Below, piece after piece: positions 1 through 12,000 of a DNA stretch of 64,000 nt (positions within the stretch are counted from its first letter, which is position 1; every line of letters starts with the position of its first letter). Made by a program: the position numbers and the translations under genes. The notes under the pieces were generated by a model. It was given only the letters and a program-made list of their open reading frames with translations. It searched no databases and was not told where the DNA came from. Source of the DNA: Megalobrama amblycephala (lineage: Eukaryota; Chordata; Actinopteri; Cypriniformes; Xenocyprididae); NCBI RefSeq assembly GCF_018812025.1, contig NC_063054.1, forward strand, positions 6,703,582-6,767,581, written 5' to 3'.

Positions 1-345
1 TAAGTAATAGCTGCCACATGCAAAATACAGGTTGAATTTTTTAAAGTGCGTCAGTAGGAATGAGAATGAAAATTTGGATTGTCATGAACTCCACAAGTTG
101 CATAAATCATAAACTGAAGATCCATGTTATTCAGCATGATTCAAGAATATTACAAAGAGCATCTAGTGCTTCTTGGAAAAAAATAAATTGTGACCTTTTT
201 GTGCAAAGCAGTTCACACACTTAGTAGGATATTAACTAGTACATAGTGCAGAATCTTAAATAACATTTAATCTTTTTTTATGTCATAACTTTTTGTGTGT
301 ATAAGTGATGTTTTTGTGATAAAACGTATTTAAAATTCCATATTT
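1..345. other. AT-rich non-coding stretch
   Basis: No exon, RNA or clear repeat is seen. It lies downstream of the donor of the minus-strand exon at 526-552, so it is probably the start of that gene's first intron. Confidence 0.4.
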
Positions 346-525
346 TTAATGTTGTCTCCAAGTTTTGGACCTCACAATACAATAAATATAGAAACAATTA
401 GTTTTGCTGATATTATAAGCTGAAGTTTGTACATTCTTAAGCAATGAGTTCCACATGAAGTTCAAGTTGACTTTACGACTGTGTATCTTTCTGATGGCTC
501 GAGACAAAAGAGTGAAATGTCTTAC

Positions 526-552
526 CTGCGCGGCCATAAATGACAGATCCAT
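526..552 (-). CDS. c14orf132: First coding exon of a C14orf132-like small membrane protein
   Basis: On the minus strand a start codon at 552-550 in a strong context (caccATGG) opens a nine-residue exon, MDLSFMAAQ, which stops exactly at a CAG/GTAAGA splice donor (intron from 525). Reading on past the donor gives only intron-like codons. From memory, MDLSFMAAQ is the N-terminus of the vertebrate C14orf132 protein, about 83 residues with one C-terminal membrane segment and unknown function. The remaining exon(s) would lie left of the window. Human C14orf132 lies near GLRX5 on 14q32 and in the same orientation, as the two do here, which supports the call. The main risk is that only nine residues can be compared. 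Confidence 0.68.
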
Positions 553-779
553 GGTGATTTGCTTATCAGAACAATAACTAAAGCTTCAGTAAGGTCAGGT
601 AAGCTAGCTTCTGTGTCGTCTCTGTCCACGCGGGTAACCTATTTACATCCAAATGACATCGTCGAGTTCAGCTCCAGCCTCCAGGTACATGAATCCTGAG
701 CATCTGATGTGCGTCTGCGATCATTTTAGAGACGGATCAACAGCGAGACGAGGATGAGACAGAGCGGAGGAGAAGAAAC

Positions 780-800
<21 letters not shown>
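553..800 (-). promoter_or_regulatory. Probable 5' UTR/promoter of the C14orf132-like gene
   Basis: The stretch just upstream of the minus-strand start codon is less AT-rich than its surroundings and has several CpGs (around 600-770). No TATA box stands out. The limits are a guess from base composition. Confidence 0.35.
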
Positions 801-832
<32 letters not shown>

Positions 833-834
833 GA
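785..834. repeat. (GA)n microsatellite
   Basis: About 50 bp of GA dinucleotides with two GC interruptions, just upstream of the C14orf132-like promoter region. Confidence 0.95.
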
Positions 835-835
835 G

Positions 836-1433
836 CGTATTCTTATTCGTATTCATGTTTTTGTGACGCCAACCGAACGTCTCGAAAAGATTTTTAGACA
901 AAGCTTTTGTAGATGCGCCACATGCTGGGTATTGAGCTCGAAATATTTAGTAAGAATAGCTCTTTCAAAGCCAATTATGTTCGATTTATCAACTATGACT
1001 ATGATTTATTTCTACAGCCATAAATAATAGTCACCCAAAAACATTTTACTTATGGTTTTGCTAACTGTACATATATTAGTTAATTAGTTAATGTACATAT
1101 ATTAGTTAATATACATATATTAGTACATATATTAGTTAATATAGGCTACATATACATATAATCAGGAAAATATATTTTGATAAAGGTAAACGTATAAGGC
1201 TCGCTGTCCATTATAGAGTGATCAGGCATGAGACAAGACTTGAATAATATGAAGCCAAATGCTGTAAAACCTTTCATAATTAATGAAGCAGTCAGAACGT
1301 GTAAAATATTGAATGAATATAGACACATATTGTTATGAACTATAGGCTACCATAAAAATAAAATGTGTTAAAACCTGTAAAAGGGTTGTAAGTAATCAGC
1401 AAGTGATGAGATTATGGAGAAGAACTGTTGCTA
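836..1433. other. AT-rich non-coding stretch
   Basis: Contains a short local array of 'acatatattagttaat' units (about 1065-1145). No gene is seen. Confidence 0.4.
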
Positions 1434-2950
1434 TTAAAGGGTTAGTTCACCCAAAAATGAAAATTCTGTCATTTATTACTTACCCTCATGCTGTTCCAGA
1501 CCCTTAAGACCTTTGTTAATCTTCGGAACACAAATTAAGATATTTTAGTTGAAATCCGATGACTCAGTGAGGCCTCCATAGCCAGCAATGACATTTCCTC
1601 TCTCAAGATCCATTAATGTACTAAAAACATATTTAAATCAGTTCATGTGAGTACAGTGGTTCAATATTAATATTATAAAGCGACGACAGTATTTTTGGTG
1701 CACCAAAAAAACAAAATAAGGACTTATTTAGTGCGGGCCGATTTTAAAACACTGCTTCAGGAAGCTTCGGAGCATAAATTAATCAGCGTATCGAATCATG
1801 ATTTGGATTGCGTGTCAAACCGCCAACGGCTGAAATCACGTGACTTTGGTGCTCCGAACAGCTGATTCGACACGCTGATTCATTATGCTCCGATGCATCC
1901 TGAAGTAGTGTTTTGAAATCGGCCGTCACTATATAAGTCATTATTTTGTTTTTTTGGCATACCAAAAATATTCTCGTTGATTTATAATATTAATATTGAA
2001 CCACTGTACTCACAGTAACTGATATGTTTTTAGTACCTTTATGGATCTTGAAAGAGGACGTAACAGTCGGGGTGTACGCCCCCAATATTTGCATATGTCA
2101 GCCCACGTTCCCAACATTATCATTATGAAAGGCATTAGACAAGGGCAGAACGTCTGGATGTGCATAGCTGAATCAACAAACTAGGTAAGCAAGCAAGAAC
2201 AACAGCGAAAAATGGCAGATGGAGCAATAATAACTGACATGATCCATGATAGCATGATATTTTTAGTGATATTTGTAAATTGTCTTTCTAAATGTTTCGT
2301 TAGCATGTTGCTAATGTACTGTTAAATGTGGTTAAAGTTACCATCATTTCTTACTGTATTCACGGAGACAAGAGCCGTCGCTATTTTCATTTTTAAACAC
2401 TTGCAGTCTGTATAATGCATAAAGACAACTTCATTCTTTATAAATCTCTCCAACAGTGTGTAATGTTAGCTTTAGCCACGCAGCCTCAAACTCATTCAGA
2501 ATCAATGTAAACAATATAACAGTATACAATACTCACATAATCCGACGCATGCATGCCGCATGCATGACGAACACTTTGTAAAGATCCATTTTGAGGGTTA
2601 TATTAGCTGTGTAAACTTTGTTAAGGCACTGTTTAAGGCAAGCGCGAGCTCTGTGGGCGGAGAGCACGGGATTTAAAGGGGCCACAGCATAAATCGGCGC
2701 GTTTATAATGATGCCCCAAAATAGGCAGTTAAAAAAATTAATTAAAAAAAATCTATGGGGTATTTTGAGCTGAAACTTCACAGACACATTCAGGGGACAC
2801 CTTAGACTTATATTACATCTTTTAAAAACATAATCTAGGGCACCTTTAATTTGTGTTCCAAAGATTAATGAAGGTCTTACGGGTGTGGAACGGCATGAGG
2901 GTAAGTACTAAATGACAGAATTTTCATTTTTGGGTGAACTAACCCTTTAA
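1434..2950. mobile_element. TTAA-flanked palindromic DNA element with internal insertion
   Basis: Starts TTAA-AGGGTTAGTTCACCC (1434) and ends with the inverse, ...GGGTGAACTAACCCT-TTAA (2950). The TTAA at each end is the likely target duplication. Positions about 1560-1830 and 1830-2055 form a long imperfect palindrome around 1830. From 2056 to 2849 a second repeat replaces part of the right arm and itself ends in TTAA (2846-2849). An 84-codon minus-strand frame at 2533-2787 lies in that inner repeat and looks incidental. The same terminal sequence recurs at 24347, 32533, 42280, 48111 and 63680. No transposase is present. Confidence 0.75.
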
Positions 2951-3029
2951 TGACAACTGATGTTGGCAACTTTCTTGAGAGCTGCAGAACATGGAGTTGT
3001 AGAATATTAGTCATATTCTTATTTATTTA

Positions 3030-3071
<42 letters not shown>

Positions 3072-4339
3072 TTTCTTCTCTTGGATCATCACTAATGGCA
3101 AATAAAAGCAATATGGGTTTAAAATAAGGTTCTTTTAAAAATGAATCCTGCCTCAACCATAATCTTAAGGTTGAAATGTAATATAATCAAACTGGCTCTC
3201 TACTTGTTATAGTCAGAAACACTTTTGATGAGCTTGAGGTTAAACAGAGTCAATACTTGTTAACACACGTATCCACAATATGTTAACGTATTATCAAGAT
3301 TATTGAAATGCCACACTCTCTTTTGTGCATGACGGTAATCTGAATTGCAAATGCGAGGTAATCGCCATTCTAGTCTGTGAGCATGAATATGCCACCCTCT
3401 TGGCAGCTTAATGGTGTTTAGAGGACAGAATCATTGTACTCTTGGTGAACTCTCGCACATTTGACCACAGCATTCAGAATACACTTAGCATGCACAAGCT
3501 AAGTGTATAATATGCAATGCAAAAATAATGCATTGATATGTGATGAACAAACAGACACTAGATGCGTTGCCTTGTGAAAAAGAAGTGTGCTTCATTGCAC
3601 TGAATGCGCACTTGTAGTTTACTTCAAATTTTATATAAATGCCCTGCCCAAATACCCACAATTGTTCTTGGCCACTTGAGAGTGCATGAACGCGACAGGA
3701 AATAAGTGGGTAAGACTGTCCAATGTCTTAAAAATGCCCAAGTGCAGTGCCCTTAATGCACACTAAACCCACACTATCTTGAATACTGCTTCGGAGCAGT
3801 ATTAAAGGCTAAGCATATCCCATCATGCATTATGTTTGGGAACTCACATACCCCAAAATCGCGAGATGTCAAGGAAAACATTTGACTGTAAGTTAAATTA
3901 ATTATATATTACATATAATTTGGTCGTAAAATATAAAGTGTTGCACATTTTATTGATGCAAAGATGAGTAGGCTATGTGTATTTTGTACATCATTTACAA
4001 CTGCTTTTTATCACAATTTTAAAATTGTGTTTTCTAGTTACATCGCGACCACTGAACAGACATTTGGAAGTGTATTTTAAAATGCAAAGTACTGAAAATA
4101 ATAATAAAAAAAAGATATAAGTGTGTCCCATTGGGTAATAAAAAGTTCTATACATACTTAATACATACTGCACGCCTACTTTAACACTTGAGCCAAATAC
4201 AGGAAATACATCATGCAAGTAGACAAGTGGTCAAGTGCAAAGGCTCCAAGTGTGGGTATTTTGACAGGGCAATTGTATATAAAAAACTCTACTTGCAGAT
4301 AATATAATATAAATGAAATAAAGGGCTACTTAAGTGTAC
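2951..4339. other. Non-coding; (ATT)n tract and a probable foldback repeat
   Basis: An (ATT)n microsatellite lies at about 3033-3066. From about 3600 to 4275 the two halves carry related inverted segments (compare 3640-3690 with 4195-4275), suggesting an old palindromic DNA repeat with unclear ends. No gene is seen. Confidence 0.4.
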
Positions 4340-4864
4340 TTAAAGGGGTATTTCACTGCTGGCAAAATGGGCTTTCAATAAAACTTCGGTGACTAAGACT
4401 GTTGTCTTCTTTTTTGGAAAATAGGTAGGGAAACTTCAATACCCATAATGCACTGGGAATTCCGTCCAAGGCCGCTACCACGAGTCTACTATGGATATGC
4501 TTACCAAAGTCAAATACCGCCTTGCTTTAGCAGGAAATACTTCTTAGCAAACTTTTAGTCATAATGGTGTTGACTTGTATTTTTCCCAGCTGTAAGAATT
4601 CAAAGAGTAAACGTTTAGCGGGAGTGAGTTACTTTCGATTTCCAGTGAAGGATCCAGCACTTTGTAAGCAGTGGCAAAAAGCTAAAGAATTGTAAATACA
4701 GAGAGAATGCCATAACGGATAATTTGAAAAACATCAATATTTTAAACTGGATGACCACGAACACACTGCACTAGCACTCATTATATATACACGGAAGTAT
4801 ATATAATGAGCCATGCTCATTAATCACTCTTGCAGATGTCATACACTGCGCAGTGCTGCTTTAA
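4340..4864. mobile_element. Short TTAA-flanked DNA element with THAP exon (Kolobok-like)
   Basis: TTAA at 4340-4343 and 4861-4864 bound 525 bp whose ends are loosely inverted (TTAAAGGGGTATTTCACTGC against TTAAAGCAGCACTG). A THAP-type reading frame lies inside. TTAA targets plus THAP domains are the known combination of the Kolobok superfamily, so this is probably a deleted, non-autonomous member. The superfamily is inferred; no DDE core is present. Confidence 0.6.
4564..4695 (+). pseudogene. THAP zinc-finger fragment of a transposase
   Basis: A 43-codon frame begins MVLTCIFPSCKNSK and continues through SYFRFPVKDPALCKQW. The C-x4-C pair at residues 5 and 10 and the later F-x-F-P and W are the first half of a THAP (C2CH) DNA-binding domain. 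The second C-x2-H pair is missing and the frame stops at 4693. It sits inside the TTAA-flanked element at 4340-4864, so it is a transposase remnant and not a host THAP gene. Confidence 0.65.
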
Positions 4865-4887
4865 GTTGAACACACATAGTGTTTTAG

Positions 4888-5478
4888 TAGCCTGGTAATA
4901 CCAGACTCTGCTACTTCACTTTGCTTCGTAGACAGAGTCTGGAATGGCATAATAGAGAAGTGTTTTCTCTCTCGCTAGGGGACGCTTGTCTGAAGTTTAA
5001 AATCATTGGTTACCCGTAAGCCAATCAGATACGTTTAGTTATGACGTATGTTATCCGCCTGTACAGCCGCATCGAAGCACAGACATCATGCATCGAACTC
5101 AAATCTATGATTGAACTTCCACTGTAAACCTGTTGTAAACACATGATGATGTGAGCGAAATACCGGAGTGAACATGGCTGTAAACGACTTTTGCAGATTA
5201 TGCGAAGTTAATGCATCCCGAAGTTTGCATCCCGTGTCTCGTTTCCCATTTCCGCGGTCGTTTCGGTTTTCGATTTCTCTAACCTACAATGTAAAACTCG
5301 GCGCTTAGCATCTACGTCACGGCTCTCAGCCCGCCCTCTGTTCGTTGATTGCCCGGCTGTTGATTCCAGCCCGGCTGTTTCCAGACCGGGCAAACACAAA
5401 GCTCTGACGCTGTATCAGACTGAGTACAGAAGCGAAATGAAATTGAGCGGAAGTAGGAAGTCTGACGTAGTCAGGCTA
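4888..5478. mobile_element. Non-autonomous DNA transposon with perfect 9-bp target duplication
   Basis: GTGTTTTAG is present at 4879-4887 and again at 5479-5487. Between them is 591 bp starting TAGCCTGG and ending CAGGCTA, with about 30 bp of imperfect terminal inverted repeat. A plus-strand frame at about 5172 (MAVNDFCRLCEV, with a C-x2-C pair) may be a transposase first exon. A 9-bp duplication is the size made by Mutator-like elements, but the superfamily is not proven. Confidence 0.75.
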
Positions 5479-5487
5479 GTGTTTTAG

Positions 5488-7180
5488 GCCAAACAGAGTG
5501 GAAAAACTGAAAGAACCCCCCCCCACCCCAAGCAAAAAGTAAGAAAGCTGTTGCCTGTTGACATTTTTTATTTAACATGCAATTCACATAAACATTGCAC
5601 TCAGTTCACATTTAAGTATTTGCTTTTAAAATATATTATTTCTATAGTAAATAAGTAATCTTTTTTTGTGAAATATCTTTTTAAGTAAGGAGATACCGTG
5701 TAATTCTTTTTTGCAAGGGCTGTCTGTAACGTGTTTTGGTTTGTTTTCACTGTGTTTCCTGTTCTCATTTGCCTGTGCTCTGGGTCCCAAGTTAGTTTTC
5801 TTGGTTGTTAATTAACCCCACATCTGTTCTGTTAATTAACTCTTCCTTTGTATTCTTTGTCCAGTATTGTTTATGTCGATGTGGTATTTGTATTCTCCTG
5901 CGTTCCTAAGTTTTTATCTCCAGCGACCTATGTTAAAGAATTATTCTAGTATTTTCCTGTGTGTGCATGTTGTTGACCACACCAGCCGTAACACTCTCCA
6001 GTTATTGAATGTGTAAAATATAACATAATGGACACATTTATTATCAAAATGGTAATTATATTCAAATGTTTGAAATATGGCAAAATTGAAAGTGTGTTAA
6101 GAAATCAATTTCATCATTCATCTTTATTCAAGACAAAAACACAATTACATGGCAAAGTAATGAAAATATATGGATATTAAATCCTCAAGAGAAATGCTGT
6201 TTAGCACTACAGTATAATATAAATGAACAATTGCTCTGATACAGAGAGATTATGTAGAAAAAGTGTATCACAGCAGACTGTTGTTGAACTCCCAGACAAA
6301 CTCCCACGGAACAGAATGCCATGACAATGATGGATCCAGTTGCAAAACAGTTACATAATGCACCCTGAAATGCAACTAAAAAAAAAGATGAGGTAAATTT
6401 ATCTATTCGGAGGAATATATTCTTGAGCTGATACAGCGGAGCTGAGAGTTGGAGGCAGAGTGATGCCTACAGCATCTGTCCTCAGAATAACAGGTCACAG
6501 CACATCAATTATTAATGTATAAACCGGAAATCCCTTCAGCCATCGATAAAGGTTAGGGCATATTTTCTGGTTAAATGTTTGTCTCATAGCAACAGACCTT
6601 TCTGAATGAAGTCTTTAGAGACTTTTGAGTGGGTGGGTAGATCTAATGCCATTGCAGGCTCGGAAAGTGTTTATATTAATTATGTTGTATTATATAGATG
6701 ATTCACCCTGCAGGCATATGTTGGTGTGATTGGGGTGTAGGTCATATACAGTAGGCTAGTTCTTGTTATGCATGATGACTATTAAGTGTGTAAACAAAGC
6801 ACAATAAAATGATCACTTAGACACATACAAAAATATGTTAAACAGAGGCCTGAGGGAATAGCTAGTACCTATTTTTTTGCGCTATATTGCATATAAATGT
6901 GGTAGTTGTTTATGCACAGACTGGCTCCTTGATTCATTCTGATTTATTTCTCATTTTATACAATTTCAAATTTACTTTTAAATTACCCGCAGCCCTATTG
7001 TGTAAAGTGTAACTCAGACAGTTGATAAAACCTATTCACATCCCATATATCAAGAGCCATTATGATGCTGAGCAGATGATGCATAATTAGGATGGTGGAG
7101 ATGAGCTCTTGTTCCCTCTAAACTCTTGGATTGATATATCATCCCACAGGTGTTTCTAAATGCCGTGTCTCCATTACCCA
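5488..7180. other. Non-coding, no recognised features
   Basis: AT-rich sequence with scattered short simple repeats. No frame, splice signal or RNA fold can be supported. Confidence 0.4.
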
Positions 7181-7189
7181 ATTTCGAAA

Positions 7190-7460
7190 TGGTCTGTTTC
7201 TAAAATGTGACTGTATATTTCGCAAATGAATCTTTGTTTCTCATAATTGGATTTTATTTGTTAGAAATTGTAACTTTGTTTCTTGTAATGTGACTTTTTT
7301 CTTTAACTTTTTTAGTAAAGTGTAATCTCTCAATTGCAACTTTATTTCTCACAATGCGACTTCAAATCTAGCAGTTGCGACTTTTTTCCTCATCATTTTT
7401 TTGACACTTGATATCTCCCAGGTATGGCTTAATTTCTCACAATGTGACTTTGTTTTCTAT
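7190..7460. repeat. Degenerate minisatellite (TTTCTCACAATGTGACTT-like units)
   Basis: Units of about 20-30 bp built on 'gtgacttt.tttctca.aattg' recur about eight times with heavy decay. Confidence 0.6.
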
Positions 7461-8537
7461 TTTAAAGTATCATAAATTACTTTGAAACTAAGACACAATA
7501 GATGTGCCTTTAAATGTCTTATTTTCATTTTCCTATAATATTTCATTTAGCTTTTTTATACTTTTTATCACAATGTTTTATTTACCTTTATTCTTCAGTG
7601 CTTTTCCTACAAGGTCTCGGTGATTGTCTATGGCAAATTTACTAATCAGAGCAGATGGTTTGATTTATGTTTTATGATATTCTATGCATTTTCATGCATT
7701 GCTGGAATTTAAAATAGTGTGAACATTAGAAGGAAGCTTGCATTTAAAGCAACTTTTACTTAGTGTTTATTGATCCCACAGAGAAATCTGAAAATTCATA
7801 CATATTAAACCACTTTGTACCGTCAATTGGGCTGAATTTTTTAGAGTTATACTCTAATGCAAAGAAAGTTGTAAAACGGTGCACTCTAAATCACGAGTTA
7901 GAGACCACAAATGGAAGCAGAAGCAAGTTGTTTCAAAATGAATAGGAGAGACAGCCTCTTCCTTTCCACCAACAAAACAAACACAGTAAATGCAGATAAA
8001 GGTCACGAGTCTGTTAGTCCTCCATTGGGCAGATTTTCTGCTCCGGTTGGCTCTTCGTCAAATAACAGAATTCTTTTTCCCTCTACAGTCTGATAACAGC
8101 TGCTCCCAGTAAAGTATAGTAATCTATCTCTGTGCGGTTGCATCAACAAAGACATATGCATTCTTCAGTCGACCTCATTCAGGAGTGTTTCTGTAACTAA
8201 TGCATGCTGAGAGAAGCCCAGTCATAATGGAAGTAGAGAAGGAAATGTTGATCGGGGCTGTGTGATTCCAAGCACGCTTAGCTGTTGCCGTTTCAAAATT
8301 TATTACTGGAAACATTTTATATGAAGCAATTTAAATAAAGGGGTCAAGAGACATCCCTCCGCAATCTTCTCCTTCAGTGATTTACTTGCATCCTAGACAA
8401 AAGCAAAACAGTACCAACATAGTAAAACAGGAATCCGCCTCAAGCAAAAAAATAAATAATGAATTAGAAAAAAGAAATTAATACTTTTATTCAGCATGGA
8501 TGCATTAAATTGATCAAAAGTGACAGTAAAGACATAA
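7461..8537. other. Non-coding stretch before the LTR element
   Basis: Two overlapping 60-codon frames near 7763-8093 have no recognisable similarity. No other feature is seen. The last five bases (8533-8537, CATAA) are the left target-site duplication of the following retrotransposon. Confidence 0.4.
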
Positions 8538-9023
8538 TGTCATGAATGTGGCTCCCTCGTCTCATCCTCCGGACCGCCGGAGGGAGCCATCACCGGAATA
8601 CTGAATCTCATTCGGACTCCGTTACCCATAGGCCCTCATTCCTGGGACTGATTGCACACACACCTGCACGCCATCACACACACCCTATATAACACATACA
8701 CTTGCATTCATACATCGCGAAGTCTTGATTTGCTACGGTGGTCATTTCTGAGCGTTATTCCCTGGACTGTTATCTCGTTGTTTCTTGGACTGTTACTCTC
8801 TGCTGAACCTTTGCTGCCTACCCCGATCTCTGCCTGTGCCCTGGACTGTGTTTGTTTGCCGCCTGTCTTGATCTCTGCCTGTGACCCGACTCTGATTCTC
8901 TGCTGCCAGCCTCGACCCCTGCCTGTCCCTGTTTACGGTACTGCTTTGCCCTTGTTTGTAAACACTGCTGTGTTTTAATAAAAAGCTGCAAATGGATCCG
9001 CACTCTGTTGACCCTTCATTACA
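8538..9023 (+). repeat. 5' LTR of the chromovirus
   Basis: Runs from TGTCATG to ...CATTACA. TATATAA at 8686-8692 predicts an RNA start about 30 bp on, near 8717. AATAAA is at 8977-8982. The gag start codon (8992) already lies inside the LTR. Confidence 0.95.
8717..8726 (+). promoter_or_regulatory. Predicted RNA 5' end / self-primer of the chromovirus
   Basis: GCGAAGTCTT lies about 30 bp after the TATA box and is the exact reverse complement of 9025-9034, one base past the LTR. In Tf1/sushi elements the RNA 5' end folds onto such a site and primes minus-strand DNA. Confidence 0.75.
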
Positions 9024-12000
9024 GAAGACTTCGCCACCCGGTGATCCAGCAGCTCTAATACAGATTTCCTCCGAGCTCTCAGCTCAAGCCAACCAGCTAG
9101 CGATGCATCACCATCAGCTGAGTCGACTAACTTCATTAACGGAGGAATTAGTAAAGACACTGCAGGGCCTACGGCTCAACCCCACCGAGGTCGCCACGCC
9201 GCCTCCCATGGCGTCTGCCACACCAACCTTCCCGTCTCCTCCTGCTGTCAATCCCCGCCTGGCCCTTCCTGAGAAGTTTGACGGTACCTCGGCCAAATGT
9301 AAGGGCTTTTCTGCTACAGTGCTCCCTGTATGTTAACCAACAGCCCTCTCTGTATACCACCGAGACGAGTAGAATATCATTTGTCTGCTCGTTACTGACG
9401 GGTAAGGCTTTGGACTGGGCTACTGCTGTTTGGAGGAATGACAGCTCAGTATTCCCCACTTTCACTGAGTTTCTGAAACAATTCAGAGAGGTGTTCGAAC
9501 ATCCTGCAGGCGGCCAGAGCCCGGGTGACCAGTTAATCTCTCTCACGCAAGGTAAAACAACAGCCTCTGAATATGCCCTGCAATTCCGCACTCTAGCAGC
9601 TCAAACTAACTGGGTGGAGGATACACTGAAACTGCTGTTTCGTCGAGGGTTATCGCTGGAATTACAAGCAGAACTCGCTTGCCGCGATGAGGGAAGCTCA
9701 CTAAACACGTTTATCGAACTTGCTATTCACATTGATAACCTCCTTCGTACCAGGCGTCCTGCACGGATTCCCAGCGCAACCAACATTGCCCCTGAGGCCA
9801 TGCAAATCGGATACACTCCACTTCTGCCGGAGGAGAGAGAGAGGAGACGGCAGATGCATCTCTGTCTATACTGCGGCCAGGCTGGCCACGTCAAGGCTAA
9901 CTGTCCAGTTCGACCCACGTCAACCAGCTCCCGGGCGGTGAGTTCTCCTCTTCCCTCTGATTACGCATCTAACTGCCTCAAAATTCCTGTCCAGATCACC
10001 TTTCATGAACGGAACATACTCACTCACGCCCTGCTGGATTCTGGAGCTGCGGGAAACTTCATGTCTGACACGTTCATTAAAGATCACCATATCCCCTTAA
10101 CTGACTGCCACTTTCCCTTAACAGTGGAGGCGCTAGACGGGAAACCCATTGGAGGAGGAAAGATCGCTCATATCACCGACGAACTTAAACTCCAAGTAGG
10201 AATCCTTCATCAAGAACCCATCCGCTTCTACGTCATCCACTCACCTAACAACCCCATCATCCTTGGTATACCGTGGCTTCGTATCCATAACCCACATATC
10301 TCCTGGAAGGAGGGTCAAATCCTGCAGTGGGACACTCTTTGCCACCAAAACTGTTTAAAACACGTCACTCCTTTACCCATTCGCTCTGTGGAAATACAGG
10401 AAACCGTCCCTGGACAGCTTGACATCCCAGCTGAGTACACAGACCTGGCCATAGCCTTTAGCAAACAAAAAGCTACAGAATTACCACCTCACCGACCTGG
10501 AGACTGCGCTATAGACTTGCTACCCGACACCTCGCCTCCTAAAGGCAGAATTTTTCCCCTGTCACAACCAGAATCCGCGGCCATGAAAGCTTACATTGAG
10601 GAGGAACTAGCCAAAGGTTTTATTCGACCATCCACGTCCCCTGCATCATCAGGGTTCTTCTTTGTTAAAAAAAAGGATGGAGGTCTGAGACCCTGCATTG
10701 ACTATCGAGGTCTGAACGAGATCACAGTCAAGTTTCGCTACCCATTACCATTAGTACCTGCCGCTCTGGAGCAACTAAGACAAGCCAGATACTTCACGAA
10801 ACTCGACCTCCGCTGTGCCTACAACCTCATTCGGATACGTGAGGGGGACGAATGGAAGACGGCATTCTCCACAACCACCGGTCACTATGAGACCCTTGTT
10901 ATGCCGTTCGGGCTCTCCAACAGTCCATCCGTCTTTCCAATCCTACATTAATGATGTGTTCAGAGACATGTTGAACCGTTGGGTTATCGTCTACATCGAC
11001 GACATCCTCATATATTCCAATACACTGGAGGAACACATACAACATGTTCGGGCCGTGCTACAAAGACTCATCCAACACCAGTTATACGCAAAAGCAGAGA
11101 AGTGTGAGTTCCACCAGACTTCAACCTCCTTCCTGGGGTATGTTATCAGTCAAGACGGCATCGCAATGGATGACACGAAGGTGAAAGCCGTACTGGACTG
11201 GCCGAAACCACGCACGCTAAAGGAACTACAGAGATTCCTGGGCTTTCGCTAATTTCTACAGGCGGTTTATACGAGGCTTCAGCAGTGTTGCAGCCCCTTT
11301 AACTTCCATGACTAAGCGTCACACATCTCGGCTGCACTGGTCCCCAGAGGCAGAGGCGGCTTTTAAAGGATTGAAGGAACGGTTCACTACAGCTCCCATA
11401 CTCCGTCATCCTGATCCTGAAAGGCCCTTCATAGTCGAGGTTGATGCCTCCAACACGGGCATTGGTGCCATTCTTTCCCAACGCCAAGGTACCCCAGAGA
11501 AAATGTTTCCTTGTGCTTTTTACTCCAGAAAGTTATCCGCGGCTGAACGTAATTATGATGTGGGAGATCGTGAATTGCTGGCAATGAAGGCGGCGCTGGA
11601 AGAATGGCGTCATTGGTTGGAGGGAGCCCAACATCCATTCACGGTACTCACGGACCATAAAAATCTAGAGTACCTCCGCTCAGCCAAACGGCTTAACCCT
11701 CGCCAGGCTCGGTGGGCAATGTTCTTTACTCGCTTCCAGTTCAAGGTGACATACAGACCTGGGTCCAAGAACACGAAAGCCGACGCACTATCCCGGCAAA
11801 CGGAACACCTAGAACGTACTGAACACGCAGAACATATCATTCCTGACACTCTGCTTCTCGCACCCGTCCAGTGGGATGTAATATCCGAGATCACACAGGC
11901 CAACGAACAGTCTGCTCCTCCAGCTACATGTCCCCCTAACCGTCTGTTCGTACCAGTTGCTCTGAGAGAGAGGCTCCTGCATCATGTTCACGATTTGCCC

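Noticed and set aside
2533..2787. 84-codon minus-strand frame as a small membrane protein
   Set aside because: It lies in a TTAA-ended repeat and has no start context or conservation evidence.
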